Assembly (NCBI GenBank): GCA_963749715.1
Contig: CAVVNR010000012.1
Location: 257,135-321,134 of the forward strand
Length of the DNA stretch: 64,000 nt
Direction of reading: 5' to 3'
DNA from: Roseiarcus sp963749715
GTDB taxonomy: Bacteria > Pseudomonadota > Alphaproteobacteria > Rhizobiales > Beijerinckiaceae
Shown: positions 35,257-45,251 of the stretch, one piece after another
Position numbering within the stretch: the first letter of the stretch is position 1
Layout of the letters: each line of letters starts with the position of its first letter
Made by a program: the position numbers and the translations under genes
Notes under the pieces: generated by a model
What the model saw: only the letters and a program-made list of their open reading frames with translations
What the model was told of the DNA's origin: nothing
The model's database searches: none

Positions 35257-36860
35257 CAGCTGCGGCGCTTTCGCCCGGCAGACCCCAAGTCGCCCGGAAC
35301 CCATGGGTGGTCGCCGCCATAGTCGTCGTGCCGGCGTTCATGGAGGTGCTCGACACCACCGTCGCGCTGGTGGCGCTGCGCTACATCGCGGGAGGCCTCT
35401 CGGCCGCCTCGGACGACGCCGAGTGGGTCATCACCAGCTACCTTGCCGCCAACGCCTTCATTTTGCCGATCACCGGCTGGTTGAGCGCTCACGTCGGTCG
35501 CCGCAACTACTTCCTGGGGTCGATAGCCATATTCACCCTCAGTTCTTTGCTGTGCGGACTGGCTGGCAGTCTGGGTCAGCTGATCCTGTTCCGCGTCATC
35601 CAGGGACTCGCGGGCGGCGGTCTGCAACCCGGCAGTCAGGGGATATTGCTGGACGCCTTCCCGCGCGAAAGGCAAGGCGTAGCCATGACGCTGTTCGGCC
35701 TTGCCGTGCTGATCGCGCCGGTAGTCGGCCCGACCTTGGGCGGTTGGATAACGGATACTTACAATTGGCGCTGGGTATTTTTGATCAACGTGCCCGTCGG
35801 TCTCTTGGCGTTTGGCGGATGCTATGCCCTGCTCCGCGACCCGGACTATCTCGTCGCCCAGCGCGAGGCGATAAGGAAGCAGCCGTTCCATTTCGACTCG
35901 ATCGGTTTGTCGCTGCTGGCAATCGTCATGGTCTCGTGGGAAGTGGTGCTGAGCAAGGGCCAGGAGTGGGACTGGCTGGGGGATCCATTCTGGCGCGTCC
36001 AGACGCTCGTCATTTCTTTTGGGGTGGGTTTGGTTGCCTTGATCTTCTGGGAGTTGCGCCACAAGAACCCCGTGATCAATTTCCGCGTGTTGGGCGAACG
36101 CAACTTTGCGGCCTGCTGCATCATCATCTTTTGCGCTTACCTTGCGCTCTTTGCAGGCACCAAGTCACTGCTTGGTCTGCTGCAAACCCTGTTTGGTTAT
36201 GATGCGCTAAGCACCGGGTTGGTGATGTCGCCTTCCGGACTCTTCGCCGTCCTGGCGATGCCGATCGTCGGCCGCCTGATCGGCCTCAAGGTGGATGCGC
36301 GATGGCTGATCGCCGCAGGCCTTCTGCTCATGACCGCCGGAAACTATTGGATGTCCCAACTCAACCTTGACATCAGCCCAGGTCAGGTTGTTTGGCCTCG
36401 GGTGGTTTTGGTCCTGGGGCTCTCGGTTTGTTTTGCTCCCGCGAACGTAGCCGCGTACCTTTATACGCCACTCGCGTTGCGCGGGGCGGCCATCGGCATA
36501 TTGAGTCTCCTACGCAACGAGGGGGGCAGCGTCGGGGTGTCGCTGTCCCAGACCTTCCAAGAGCGGCGCGATCAGTTTCACGTCCTGCGGCTTGGGGAGT
36601 ATCTTGGTCCCCTCAACCCAGCCGCCAGCGACTTTCTCGCGCGGGCTCAGGCGTTCTTCGTTCAACAGACCGGCGATCCCGTCGCCTCCCAGCAACTGGC
36701 GGTGCAGCAACTCGAAAACCTGCGTCAGCAGCAGGCGTCTTCGCTGGCTTTTTTCGACGCCTTCTGGATGGCGGCCGCGTTGACGTTCGTGGTCACGTTC
36801 GCGGTGTTGTTCATGAAACGATCGGTGGCCGAGAAGGGCCCTCCCGCCGGTTCCGAATGA
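35253..36860 (+). CDS. emrB: EmrB/QacA-type DHA2 multidrug MFS transporter
   Basis: A 535-residue transporter of 14 membrane helices. Family motifs include FMEVLDTTVALVALRYIAGG in helix 1, WLSAHVGRRNYFLGSIAIF (motif A), RVIQGLAGGGLQPGSQGILL (motif B) and LFGLAVLIAPVVGPTLGGWI (motif C). With the EmrA-like protein it would expel hydrophobic drugs or uncouplers across both membranes. It starts with GTG inside the emrA stop. Its codon use has more A/T at third positions than most neighbours in the second half, a weak hint of a different history. No outer-membrane factor gene is adjacent. Confidence 0.9.
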   Translation: MTAAALSPGRPQVARNPWVVAAIVVVPAFMEVLDTTVALVALRYIAGGLSAASDDAEWVITSYLAANAFILPITGWLSAHVGRRNYFLGSIAIFTLSSLLCGLAGSLGQLILFRVIQGLAGGGLQPGSQGILLDAFPRERQGVAMTLFGLAVLIAPVVGPTLGGWITDTYNWRWVFLINVPVGLLAFGGCYALLRDPDYLVAQREAIRKQPFHFDSIGLSLLAIVMVSWEVVLSKGQEWDWLGDPFWRVQTLVISFGVGLVALIFWELRHKNPVINFRVLGERNFAACCIIIFCAYLALFAGTKSLLGLLQTLFGYDALSTGLVMSPSGLFAVLAMPIVGRLIGLKVDARWLIAAGLLLMTAGNYWMSQLNLDISPGQVVWPRVVLVLGLSVCFAPANVAAYLYTPLALRGAAIGILSLLRNEGGSVGVSLSQTFQERRDQFHVLRLGEYLGPLNPAASDFLARAQAFFVQQTGDPVASQQLAVQQLENLRQQQASSLAFFDAFWMAAALTFVVTFAVLFMKRSVAEKGPPAGSE

Positions 36861-37333
36861 GGTTCGCCTGCGTCCTGGTCGGGTAAAAGGAAAGTTTTTG
36901 GACAGTCGAGGCGTCTGCGGCCACCGCCGCGCTGTCGTATGAAGACGCATTGCTTTTCGCGAACCGTCACGACCTCTTGCCGGCGACGGGCTGGGCGGCT
37001 TTCAATCTGTTCCCGGCGCGAGCGATCCGACCATTCACGCAAAGCGACCAGCGCATCTGGGCGGATGCCGTTACCCGGCTTTTGGACTGACAATGTTGAT
37101 CGCCCGGAAGCGATTGCAACCGGGCAACGGAGTGATTGGCGCGTCGAACCGGACCATTGCAGCTTTGTGGTCCCATCACTCTCCCGAGGTAAAGTCGGGG
37201 TCGATCGGCTTATTGCGGAGGGTCGCTTCCGTCTTGGGTTGGATCTCAGCTCCGGCTCGGTCGACAAGCGCATCCTCCCGCGCTACCGATGGCGTTTCCC
37301 ACTGTGGAATCACACGGGGGCCCGGGAGGAAAG
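36861..37333. other. 473-bp stretch, no supported gene
   Basis: An open frame on the plus strand runs to a TGA at 37090 and reads like protein (SYEDALLFANRHDLLPATGW, then DQRIWADAVTRLLD), but it has no start codon with a ribosome binding site. It may be the tail of a lost gene. The right end holds GGGAGG before the Na/Pi cotransporter start. Confidence 0.35.
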
Positions 37334-39028
37334 TTGGAAACGATCGTTTCTATCGTTGGCGGCGTCGGCCTTTTCCTGCTCGGCATGGCGGTGATGACCG
37401 ACGGGCTCAAGGCGCTCGCCGGCACAGCCCTGAAAGGCGTGTTGGAAAAGGCTGCGGCGACGCCGCTGCTCGGCACGTTCTGGGGCGCGATCATCACGCT
37501 GCTCGTGCAGTCCTCGAGCGCCACGACCATGACCACCATCGGGCTAGTCAGCGCCGGGCTCCTGACCTTCCCCCAGGGCTTAAGCCTGGTGTTCGGCGCC
37601 AATATCGGCACGACCGGGACCGGCTGGCTGGTGGCGGCGTTCGGGGTCAGGATCTCGCTCACCGCCGCGGCGCTTCCCATTGTCTTCGTCGGCGCGCTCA
37701 TCAAGGTGGTCGGACGCGGTCGGCTGGCGGCGGCGGGCGCCGCGATCGCCGGCTTCGCGCTGATCCTGGTCGGACTATCGACGCTTCAGGAGGGCATGAG
37801 CGGGCTCGCCGAATCGTTGCACCCGTCCGACTTGCCCACGATCGCCAACGCCGCCGGCGCCATCACTCTGTCTGGCCTTGCCAACGTGCTGCTGCTGGTG
37901 GCGGTCGGCGCGGTGATGACCACCGTCATGCAGTCTTCGACCGCATCGATCGCGGTGACGCTGTCGGCGCTCTATGCCGGCGCGGTCGGGCTCGATCAGG
38001 CGCTGGCGCTCGTCATTGGGCAGAACATCGGCACGGCGACCAGCTCGGCTGTCGCCGCGATCGGCGCCTCCAGCACCGCCAAAAGGTTGGCGGTCGCCTA
38101 TATCGCCTTCAAGCTGGTGGCCGCGCTGATCGCTATCGCGCTCTTTCCTATTGTGACGCCGCTGATCGTCCGGGCGTCGCAGGAGATCGATGCAACGGCC
38201 ATGCTCGCCGCCTACCACACCGCCTACAACGTGGTCGGCGTCGCGGTCCTCTTGCCGCTGATGGGACCGTTCACGCGGCTCATCGAACGCCTGGTGCCGG
38301 AGCGCGGATCGCCGTTCACGAAGTACCTCGATCCGGCCGCGCTTCGCGCGCCCACGGTCGCGGTCGAGGCGGTGCGCCGGACGGTCGAGCGCGCGCTCGA
38401 AACGCTGTGCCTTGCGACCGCCACGGGGCTCGACCGCGCCGCCGAAGGTGGGACGGTCCGCCCGGCCGTCGACGAGGCCACGCTTGGGCATGCGTCCGAG
38501 GCGCTGAGGCAGGCAGGCGACTTCTTGTCCGAAGCCGACCCGCCGCCTTCGGACGAAGGCCACGACTGGTACACGAGCACAGTGCACGCGCTCGATCACG
38601 CAAGCCGGCTTGCGGAAGCCGTCGGCGCGATGGCGAAGTCGGGACTTGCGACCGGCGCGCCCGAGGAGCTCAGCGCCGCGGCTCTATGCGCGCGCTCGAT
38701 GCGCGAAGCGGCCGGCGCCGCCGCTCGTCTCGGCCGCTCCGCCGGACCCGGTCACCCCGCGGATGACGACTTGGCGAGAAGTCCCGCAAGCGAGCCAGCG
38801 AACCACGCGGCCGACAGCCTCGAGGCCGACGCCAAGGCGTTGACCGATCTCAAGGCGGCGCACCGCCGCGCCACGCTCGAGATGGTCGCGTCGGGAAAGC
38901 TGACGGCAACCGCGGCGATCGCCCGCGTCGACGCGGTCGCGCATCTCAACCGGCTCGCGCACCACGCGTGGCGCGCCCTTTCGCATCTCGAGCGCGCCGC
39001 CGCCTCGCGCATGGAGCTTGACCAATGA
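37334..39028 (+). CDS. Na/Pi cotransporter family protein (PNaS, NptA/YjbB-like)
   Basis: About 564 residues. Two inverted membrane repeats carry the family signatures VQSSSATTMTTIGLVSAGLL and MQSSTASIAVTLSALYAGA, each followed by GANIGTT / GQNIGTATSSAV; a helical PhoU-like domain follows from about residue 330. The protein moves phosphate, in bacteria often outward. I chose the TTG at 37334, four bases after GGGAGG and at the start of the first helix, over ATG 37289, which lacks a binding site. The stop overlaps the ATPase start (ATGA). Confidence 0.88.
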   Translation: METIVSIVGGVGLFLLGMAVMTDGLKALAGTALKGVLEKAAATPLLGTFWGAIITLLVQSSSATTMTTIGLVSAGLLTFPQGLSLVFGANIGTTGTGWLVAAFGVRISLTAAALPIVFVGALIKVVGRGRLAAAGAAIAGFALILVGLSTLQEGMSGLAESLHPSDLPTIANAAGAITLSGLANVLLLVAVGAVMTTVMQSSTASIAVTLSALYAGAVGLDQALALVIGQNIGTATSSAVAAIGASSTAKRLAVAYIAFKLVAALIAIALFPIVTPLIVRASQEIDATAMLAAYHTAYNVVGVAVLLPLMGPFTRLIERLVPERGSPFTKYLDPAALRAPTVAVEAVRRTVERALETLCLATATGLDRAAEGGTVRPAVDEATLGHASEALRQAGDFLSEADPPPSDEGHDWYTSTVHALDHASRLAEAVGAMAKSGLATGAPEELSAAALCARSMREAAGAAARLGRSAGPGHPADDDLARSPASEPANHAADSLEADAKALTDLKAAHRRATLEMVASGKLTATAAIARVDAVAHLNRLAHHAWRALSHLERAAASRMELDQ

Positions 39029-41752
39029 ACGCGACGGAAGCGAGGGGCTGGCATGCCCTCACCGCGGAGGAGGCCGTCGAACGGCTCAACGGCAGCGTAA
39101 CGGCGGGCCTCGACGATTCCGAGGCCGCCCGCCGCCAGGCTCAATACGGCCTGAACCTGTTGCCGACGGCGAGCAAGCGCGGCCCCTTCATGCGCTTCCT
39201 CATGCAGTTCAAGAACGTTCTCGTCTATGTTCTCATCGCCGCCGGCTTCATCAAGCTGATGATGGGGCTATGGCTCGACGCCTCGATCATCCTCGGCGTG
39301 GTCGTGATCAACGGACTGCTCGGCTTCATCCAGGAAGGCCGGGCGGAGAAGTCGCTCGATTCCATCCGCAACATGCTCTCGTCGGAGGCAAGAACCCTGC
39401 GCAACCGGCACACCGCTTCGATCCCGGCAGATCAGCTCGTTCCGGGCGACATCGTGTCGCTCGAATCCGGCGACAAGATCCCCGCCGACATCCGCCTCAT
39501 CGACGTCAAGAACCTGCGCACCGAGGAAGCGGCGCTGACAGGCGAGTCGGTGCCGTCCGACAAGTCGAACGAGCCGGTCTCGGCCAAGGCGACCGTCGGC
39601 GATCGGGCTTGCATGGCCTATTCCGGAACCCTGGTCGTCTCCGGCCGGGCGACCGAAATCGTCGTCGGCACGGGGAGCGACACCGAACTCGGGCGCATCA
39701 ACCAGATGCTCGCCGGCGTCAGCCCGCTCGAGACGCCGCTGCTGCTTCAGATCAAGAAGTTCGGCTACGCGATCACCGTCATCATTCTCATCATCGGCGC
39801 GATCACTTTCGCCTATGGCCATCTCGTCCGCGACATTCCGTTCGTCGAGATGTTCCAGGCGGTCACCGGGATCGCCGTCTCGATGATCCCGGAAGGCCTG
39901 CCGGCTCTCATCACCATCACCCTTGCCATCGGCGTGCAGCGCATGGCGAGCCGCAACGCGATCGTTCGGCGCCTGCCGGCGGTCGAAACGCTGGGTTCGG
40001 TGGCGCGGATCTGCTCCGACAAGACCGGCACGCTGACGCTGATGGAGATGATGGTCGCCTCGGCGGTGACCGCGGACGAAACGCTCAAAGTCACCGGCCA
40101 GGGCTACGCCAGCGAGGGCGAGGTGCTCAAGGACGGCGGGCCGGCCGCCAAGGACCCTGTTCTCGAGCTTCTGGGGCGGGTTTCGGCGCTCTGCAACGAC
40201 GCGGAACTGCGCAGCGAGGACGGCGTCTGGAAGGTCGAGGGCGATCCGACCGAGGGCGCGCTTTATCCGTTCGCCGCCAAACTCGGCGTGGAGCGGGCGA
40301 AGGAAGGGGCCGCCTATCCGCGGATCGACGTCATCCCGTTCGAATCCGAGCATCGGTTCATGGCGACCCTGCACAAGACGCCGGAGGGCGGCCAGATCCT
40401 GCTCGTCAAGGGCGCGCCGGAGGTGATCCTCGACCATTGCGACCGGCAGGAGGACGCGGCCGGCAAGCGGCCGGCGATCGATCGCGCGCATTTCGATAAA
40501 GCCGCCGACGCGCTGGCGGCGCAGGGCGAGCGGGTGCTTGCGCTGGCGTGGCTGCCCGATCCGGGGCTCAAGGCCGGGAGTTCTCGGTCCGGCCGATCTG
40601 CCAAAGACGCTCGTCCTGCTCGGTCTTGTCGGGCTTATCGATCCGCCGCGCCAGGAGGCGATCGAGGCGGTGAAGGAATGCCACGCCGGGGGCATCCGGG
40701 TGACGATGATCACCGGCGATCACAAGATCACCGCCGCGGCGATCGCGAAAATGCTCGACATCGGCGACGGCAAGACCGCGGTCACCGGGGCCGAAGTTGC
40801 CGAAATGGACATGGCGACGCTGCAGGAGACGGTGCGCGAGGTCGATGTGTTCGCGCGCGCGAGCCCGGAGCACAAGCTCAGGCTGGTCAAGGCGATCCAG
40901 GCCAACAAGCAGGTGGTGGCGATGACCGGCGACGGCGTCAACGACGCGCCGGCGCTGAAAAAAGCCGACATCGGCGTCGCCATGGGGATCAAGGGCACCG
41001 AGGTCACCAAGGAGGCGGCCGAGATGGTGCTCGCGGACGACAATTTCGCCTCGATCTCGGCGGCGGTGAAGGAGGGGCGCACCGTCTTCAACAATATCGA
41101 GAAGGCGATCCTGTTCATGCTGCCGACCAACGTCGCCCAGGCGCTGGTCATTCTGGTCGCGATCTTCGTCGGCTTCACCACGCCGATCACCGCGCCGCAG
41201 ATCCTGTGGGTCAATATGGTGACCTCGGTCGCGCTCGGCCTGGTGATCTCGTTCGAGCCGCACGAGCTCGACGTGATGCTGCGGCCGCCGCGCGCGGTCG
41301 ATCGTCCGATCCTCGACGCCTTCGGCGTGTGGCGCGTCGTCTTCGTCGGGACGGCGCTCCTCATCCTCACCCTATGGGCGTTCTTCTGGATGAAGTCGCA
41401 AGGCGGCTCCGACCCGCTCGCTCGCACGGTCGCGGTCAACGGGCTGGTGATCGGCCAGGCGTTCTATCTCCTGAACAGCCGCTTCAAGATCAACTCGTCG
41501 CTCTCGCCGATGGCCCATCTCGGCAACCCCTATCTGCCGGCGGGGATCGGCGCGGTCGTCGTCCTCCAGCTGCTCTACACCTACGCGCCGCCGCTGCAGC
41601 GCCTGTTCGAGACCGAGAGCGTGCCGCTTGGCGTCTGGCCGTGGCTCTTCCTCGGCGGCCTCATCTTCTTCCTCGTCGTCGAGGCCGAGAAGGCGATCAT
41701 CCGTACGATGCGTTCGCGCAAGCCCGCGCTCGAAGCCGCTGTATCGGCGTGA
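39025..41752 (+). pseudogene. type II cation-transporting P-type ATPase (SERCA/PMR1/PacL-like), one frameshift
   Basis: The product would be about 908 residues. Seen in order: the N-terminal cation_ATPase_N domain (HALTAEEAVERLNGSV), LTGES near 171, PEGL at 289, the phosphorylated aspartate D332 in CSDKTGTLT, then a change of frame near 40580 in the nucleotide domain (an extra a in ccgggagttctc), and in the next frame MITGDH, MTGDGVNDAPALKKADIGVA and the final helices. The substrate is probably Ca or Mn/Na-K. It is coupled to the Na/Pi cotransporter gene. One indel in a long normal gene could be an assembly error. Confidence 0.88.
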
Positions 41753-41904
41753 GAACCCGGTCAAGGCCCAATCGATTTGAGCGGTTTGGGTAGAGTAGGA
41801 GTGTGGTGCGGTGGCGTTAGGTTGAGCATATCGGTTTGCCGCCCCTTTCGTCTGGCGGCGCCTTAGTGGCTCAGCCGTAGCTCCGTTTCCACACCCCCCT
41901 CATC

Positions 41905-41937
41905 GAACCGGACGTGCAGATTTCCCGCATCCGGCTC
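41905..41937 (-). ncRNA. group II intron domain V
   Basis: On the minus strand GAGCCGGATGCGGGAAATCTGCACGTCCGGTTC folds into the 33-nt domain V hairpin (stem GAGCCGGA / TCCGGTTC, GAAA-type tetraloop region, AGC catalytic triad at positions 2-4). It lies 12 bases after the stop of the maturase fragment, the normal place at the intron 3' end. Confidence 0.85.
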
Positions 41938-41949
41938 TCGGACAAGACC

Positions 41950-42589
41950 TCACGCCTTCGTCCACGGCACGTCGTGCCCAAGGCGGCTCAGGCGTACGAG
42001 CCCGAAGTGCCCGTAAAGGTGCGAGAGTGGATAGCTCCCGCCCCCTCGTCGCCTGACTTTGTGCTTGGAGCGCAACCACCGGCGCAACCGCACCGCTGTG
42101 TAAGCGTCGAGCGCCCGATACGCCTTGTTGATGGTTCCTACTTGGAAGCAGTTCGCCCATCCGCGCAACGTGCGGTTCACTTTGCCCACCAGCGTTGTGG
42201 TCTCTTGCCATGTTCCCGCTCGGTCGGTCAGCGCGTGGACTTTCTCGACCACGCGCTCAATGCTTTTCTTTGACGGCCGGTAGCCGATACGGGCCTCGCC
42301 GGTCCTTGCCGAAAACATTCGCCCGAACGTGTATCCCAGGAAATCGAACTCTCCTCCCGGCACGGTGCAGATCCGTGTCTTCTCCTCGTTCACCGTGAGC
42401 TTCAGCTTGCCCATGATCTCGCGCAGGCTTTGCAAGGCCGCTTCGGCCTTGCCCCTTCTGCACAGGATCACGAGGTCGTCGGCATAGGTCACGAGCCGCG
42501 TGCCGAGGCTTCGCTCGAGCCCGAACATCTTCCATCCCAGCGGAGAGCGCGCATACGAGGTCGCCTTTGGGAAGGGCCGGAGTCGGCCG
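41950..42589 (-). pseudogene. ltrA: group II intron reverse transcriptase/maturase, 5'-truncated by an IS
   Basis: The remaining part holds the catalytic LVTYADDLVILCRRGKAEAA (YADD, domain 5), FLGYTFGRMF, and the maturase domain X with TLRGWANCFQVGTINKAYRA, ending SRLGHDVPWTKA. An ATG at 42528 opens the visible frame, but coding sequence continues upstream without a break to the IS boundary at 42589. The N-terminal half (domains 0-4) is absent beyond the IS at 44125, so the intron was not merely interrupted but also lost its 5' part. Confidence 0.85.
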
Positions 42590-42607
42590 GATTTTGTTGA
42601 AAAACTC
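42590..42607. repeat. left terminal inverted repeat of the IS1182-family element
   Basis: gattttgttgaaaaactc, inverse of the right end with one mismatch (t/c at position 6). Confidence 0.8.
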
Positions 42608-42665
42608 GCTTGCGTCGCCGACTCGGCTCTGATTCAGTTTTCTCAATGAATCTGGGGCTCTCGCG

Positions 42666-44039
42666 ATGATGGGTGAACGGCGGGTGATGCAGGAGGCGCT
42701 GTTCTACGGCTTTAGCCTTGAGCGGCATGTCCCGGACAATCACATGCTTCGCAAGATCGACCGGTTCGTCGACCTTTCGGAGGTCCGGGCGCATCTCGAG
42801 CCGTACTACAGCGAGACCGGTCGCCCTTCGATCGATCCCGAGCTGATGATCCGCATGCTGATCGTCGGCTACTGCTTCGGCATTCGCTCAGAGCGGCGGC
42901 TGTGCGACGAGGTCCATCTCAATCTGGCTTATCGCTGGTTCTGTCGCTTGGGGCTCGACGGCGACGTCCCCGATCATTCGACGTTTTCCAAGAACCGCCA
43001 CGGCCGTTTCCGCGAGAGCGATCTTTTGCGCAAGCTGTTCGAGACCGTGGTGGCGCGCTGCATGAAAGAAGGGATCGTCGGAGGCGAGGCCTTCGCGGTC
43101 GACGCCAGCATCATCGTGGCCGACGCCTGTCGCCGGCGCGGGGTCGCCAAGGTCGAGGACCTCGATCCCACGTCCAATCGGGCGGTCGCGGAATATCTTT
43201 CGGTTCTGGATGATGCAGCCTTCGGCGGCGCCACGCCGGTCGAGTCGAAGTCGATCTCGCCGACAGATCCGGCGGCCCGCTATACGGCGGCGGGCAACAC
43301 TCCCGCCGTTTACGCCTACTCCGACAACTATCTCGTCGATCTGAAGAACGCGGTGATCATTGACGTCGAGGCGACCACAGCCATTCGTCAGGCCGAAGTC
43401 GGAGCGGCCAAGACGATGCTCGACCGCACGGCCGAACAGTTCGATGTCGTGCCCTCGCGCCTGGTCGCCGATGGGGGCTACGGCTCGGCTGAGATGGTCG
43501 GGTGGCTGGTGGACGAGCGCGGGATCGAGCCGCATGTGAAGCTGATCGACAAGGCCGAGCGCACGGACGGAACCTTCTCCCGCAGCGACTTCGCCTTCGA
43601 TCCAGAGAGCAATCTTTATGTCTGCCCCGGCGGCAAAGAGCTAAGGAAATACCACCGCGCTTTCGCCAAGCCTCGCGACGGGCTGACGAAAGACGGCACG
43701 ATGATCTACTTTGCGCGCAAGCATGACTGCGAGGCCTGCGCGCTGAAGCCAAAATGCTGCCCAAACGCGCCTGCACGCAAGATTGCGCGCTCCATTCATG
43801 AAGCTGCTCGCGACAAGGCGCGCGCGATTGCCAAGACCGAGGCCTATACTGTCTCACGCCGGGAGCGGAAGAAGGTCGAGATGCTCTTCGCTCACCTGAA
43901 GCGCATCCTCAGGCTCGACCGATTGCGCCTCCGTGGTCCAAGCGGAGCCAAAGACGAGTTCCTATTGGCTGCCACTGCCCAAAATCTGAGGAAACTGGCG
44001 AAGCTTATCCCCTTCCCAGAGCCAATCTTCGCCACCTGA
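42666..44039 (+). CDS. IS1182 family transposase
   Basis: A 457-residue DDE transposase. The N-terminal DUF772 region reads GRPSIDPELMIRMLIVGYCF and RRLCDEVHLNLAYRWFCRLG; catalytic aspartates fit EAFAVDASII and RLVADGGYGSAEM; the C-terminal zinc-like region has CEACALKPKCCP and the last acidic residue is in RRERKKVEMLFAHLKRI. The frame is complete and ends 67 bp from the right inverted repeat, so the copy may be active. Confidence 0.93.
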   Translation: MMGERRVMQEALFYGFSLERHVPDNHMLRKIDRFVDLSEVRAHLEPYYSETGRPSIDPELMIRMLIVGYCFGIRSERRLCDEVHLNLAYRWFCRLGLDGDVPDHSTFSKNRHGRFRESDLLRKLFETVVARCMKEGIVGGEAFAVDASIIVADACRRRGVAKVEDLDPTSNRAVAEYLSVLDDAAFGGATPVESKSISPTDPAARYTAAGNTPAVYAYSDNYLVDLKNAVIIDVEATTAIRQAEVGAAKTMLDRTAEQFDVVPSRLVADGGYGSAEMVGWLVDERGIEPHVKLIDKAERTDGTFSRSDFAFDPESNLYVCPGGKELRKYHRAFAKPRDGLTKDGTMIYFARKHDCEACALKPKCCPNAPARKIARSIHEAARDKARAIAKTEAYTVSRRERKKVEMLFAHLKRILRLDRLRLRGPSGAKDEFLLAATAQNLRKLAKLIPFPEPIFAT

Positions 44040-44106
44040 GGCGCAGAGGCCCAGCTTTGCCTCGCTGACAACCGCCGATGACGCCGCTTGTCGCCGCCAG
44101 GCATGG

Positions 44107-44124
44107 GAGTTTTTCAACGAAATC
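44107..44124. repeat. right terminal inverted repeat of the IS1182-family element
   Basis: gagtttttcaacgaaatc, inverse of the left end with one mismatch. Confidence 0.8.
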
Positions 44125-44217
44125 TGCGCACAGCGGACAGCCGCCGCGTCAACTTCCGACGACAACAAAAGCACCGAAGCAGGGTCACCTGTGCAATTCA
44201 GCGATTGAGCTTGGACG

Positions 44218-45054
44218 CTAAGGTTGCTCCTCGACGAAGCGCAGGCCCTTGAGCGACGCCACATCGTCGTAAGCGCCCTCGGTCGAGCGCTTGGGCAGCT
44301 TGACCTTGGCGCGAGGTGCGCTCTCGTAGGGAATCGCCTTGAGCAGGTGGCGGATGCAGTTGAGCCGCGCGCGCCGCTTGTCGTCCGATGGAACAATCGT
44401 CCAGGGGGCGTAATCAGTGTCGGTCGCCTTGAACATGATGTCTCTGGCTCGCGAGTATTCGAACCATTTGCCGCGCGAGGCGAGGTCGGTGGGGCTCAGC
44501 TTCCATTGCCGCAGCGGATCCTTGATCCGGGCCTCGAAGCGGCGTTTCTGCTCCTCGTCGCCGACCTCGAGCCAGAACTTGATGAGAATGATTCCGGCGT
44601 CAATGACGAATAGCTCGAACTCCGGACAGGTTTCGAGGAAGCGCTTGTGCTGCGCTTCCGTGCAGAACCCGAGCACATATTCGACGCCGGCGCGGTTGTA
44701 CCAGCTTCGGTCGAAGATCACGATTTCGCCCGCCGCGGGAAAATGAGTCACGTAACGCTGCAGGTAGAGCTGCGACTTCTCACGGTCGGACGGCGCCGGC
44801 AGCGCCACCACCCGGAACACGCGGGGGCTCACCCGCTCGGTGATCGCCTTGATCGTGCCGCCCTTGCCGGCCGCGTCGCGCCCCTCGAACACGACAACGA
44901 CGCGCAAGCCCCTGTGCTTGACCCATTCCTGCAAGCCGCAAAGCTCGACCTGCAATTCCTTGAGCGCTTTCTCGTAGTCCTTGCGCTCCATCGGCTCTTT
45001 GACGCTGAACTGGCTGCTTCCTCCCCCTCGATTGCTCTTTTTATCCGACATCAT
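44218..45054 (-). CDS. ppk2: polyphosphate kinase 2 (PPK2 class I)
   Basis: A 278-residue cytosolic kinase that moves phosphate between polyphosphate and nucleoside diphosphates. Walker A is FEGRDAAGKGGTIKAITERV near residues 57-76, the following TEREKSQLYLQRY-type lid reads PSDREKSQLYLQRYVTHFPA, and Walker B is IVIFDRSWYNRAGVEYVLGF. YAPWTIVPSDDKRRARLNCI closes the domain. One kinase domain only, so class I or III. Its gene stands alone between the IS element and a small membrane-protein gene. It may work with the phosphate transporter at 37.3 kb, by inference only. Confidence 0.93.
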   Translation of the reverse strand: MMSDKKSNRGGGSSQFSVKEPMERKDYEKALKELQVELCGLQEWVKHRGLRVVVVFEGRDAAGKGGTIKAITERVSPRVFRVVALPAPSDREKSQLYLQRYVTHFPAAGEIVIFDRSWYNRAGVEYVLGFCTEAQHKRFLETCPEFELFVIDAGIILIKFWLEVGDEEQKRRFEARIKDPLRQWKLSPTDLASRGKWFEYSRARDIMFKATDTDYAPWTIVPSDDKRRARLNCIRHLLKAIPYESAPRAKVKLPKRSTEGAYDDVASLKGLRFVEEQP

Positions 45055-45251
45055 GGCTCATTCCTCGCGCGATTTCTGCCTCGCCAACAAAGCAACGCGA
45101 CCCAGCCCTGGCCATATTCACACACCACCGCTGCAATAGGTCGAGAAAATTTTAGGTTCCTCGCGACCGGCCCGGAACCCAATCATGCCGCTCGCGTTTC
45201 CTATCCGCAAGAAGCCCGAGAACGGCTTGGCTTGCCCGAAAAGTGGCCGCG

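Larger units (their letters stand above)
42590..44124 (+). mobile_element. IS1182-family insertion sequence, complete
   Basis: An intact transposase gene lies between terminal inverted repeats of 18 bp at 42590-42607 (gattttgttgaaaaactc) and 44107-44124 (gagtttttcaacgaaatc), which match at 17 of 18 positions. No target-site duplication is evident; the left flank ggccggagtcggccg is itself palindromic. The element cuts the group II intron reverse transcriptase. Confidence 0.85.

Noticed and set aside
36885..37090. Open plus-strand frame with protein-like sequence before the Na/Pi cotransporter
   Set aside because: No usable start codon and no recognisable family; it may be the tail of a lost gene.
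39018..40499. Long plus-strand frame overlapping the P-type ATPase
   Set aside because: Arginine/glycine-rich shadow translation of a GC-rich gene; the ATPase motifs lie in the other frame.
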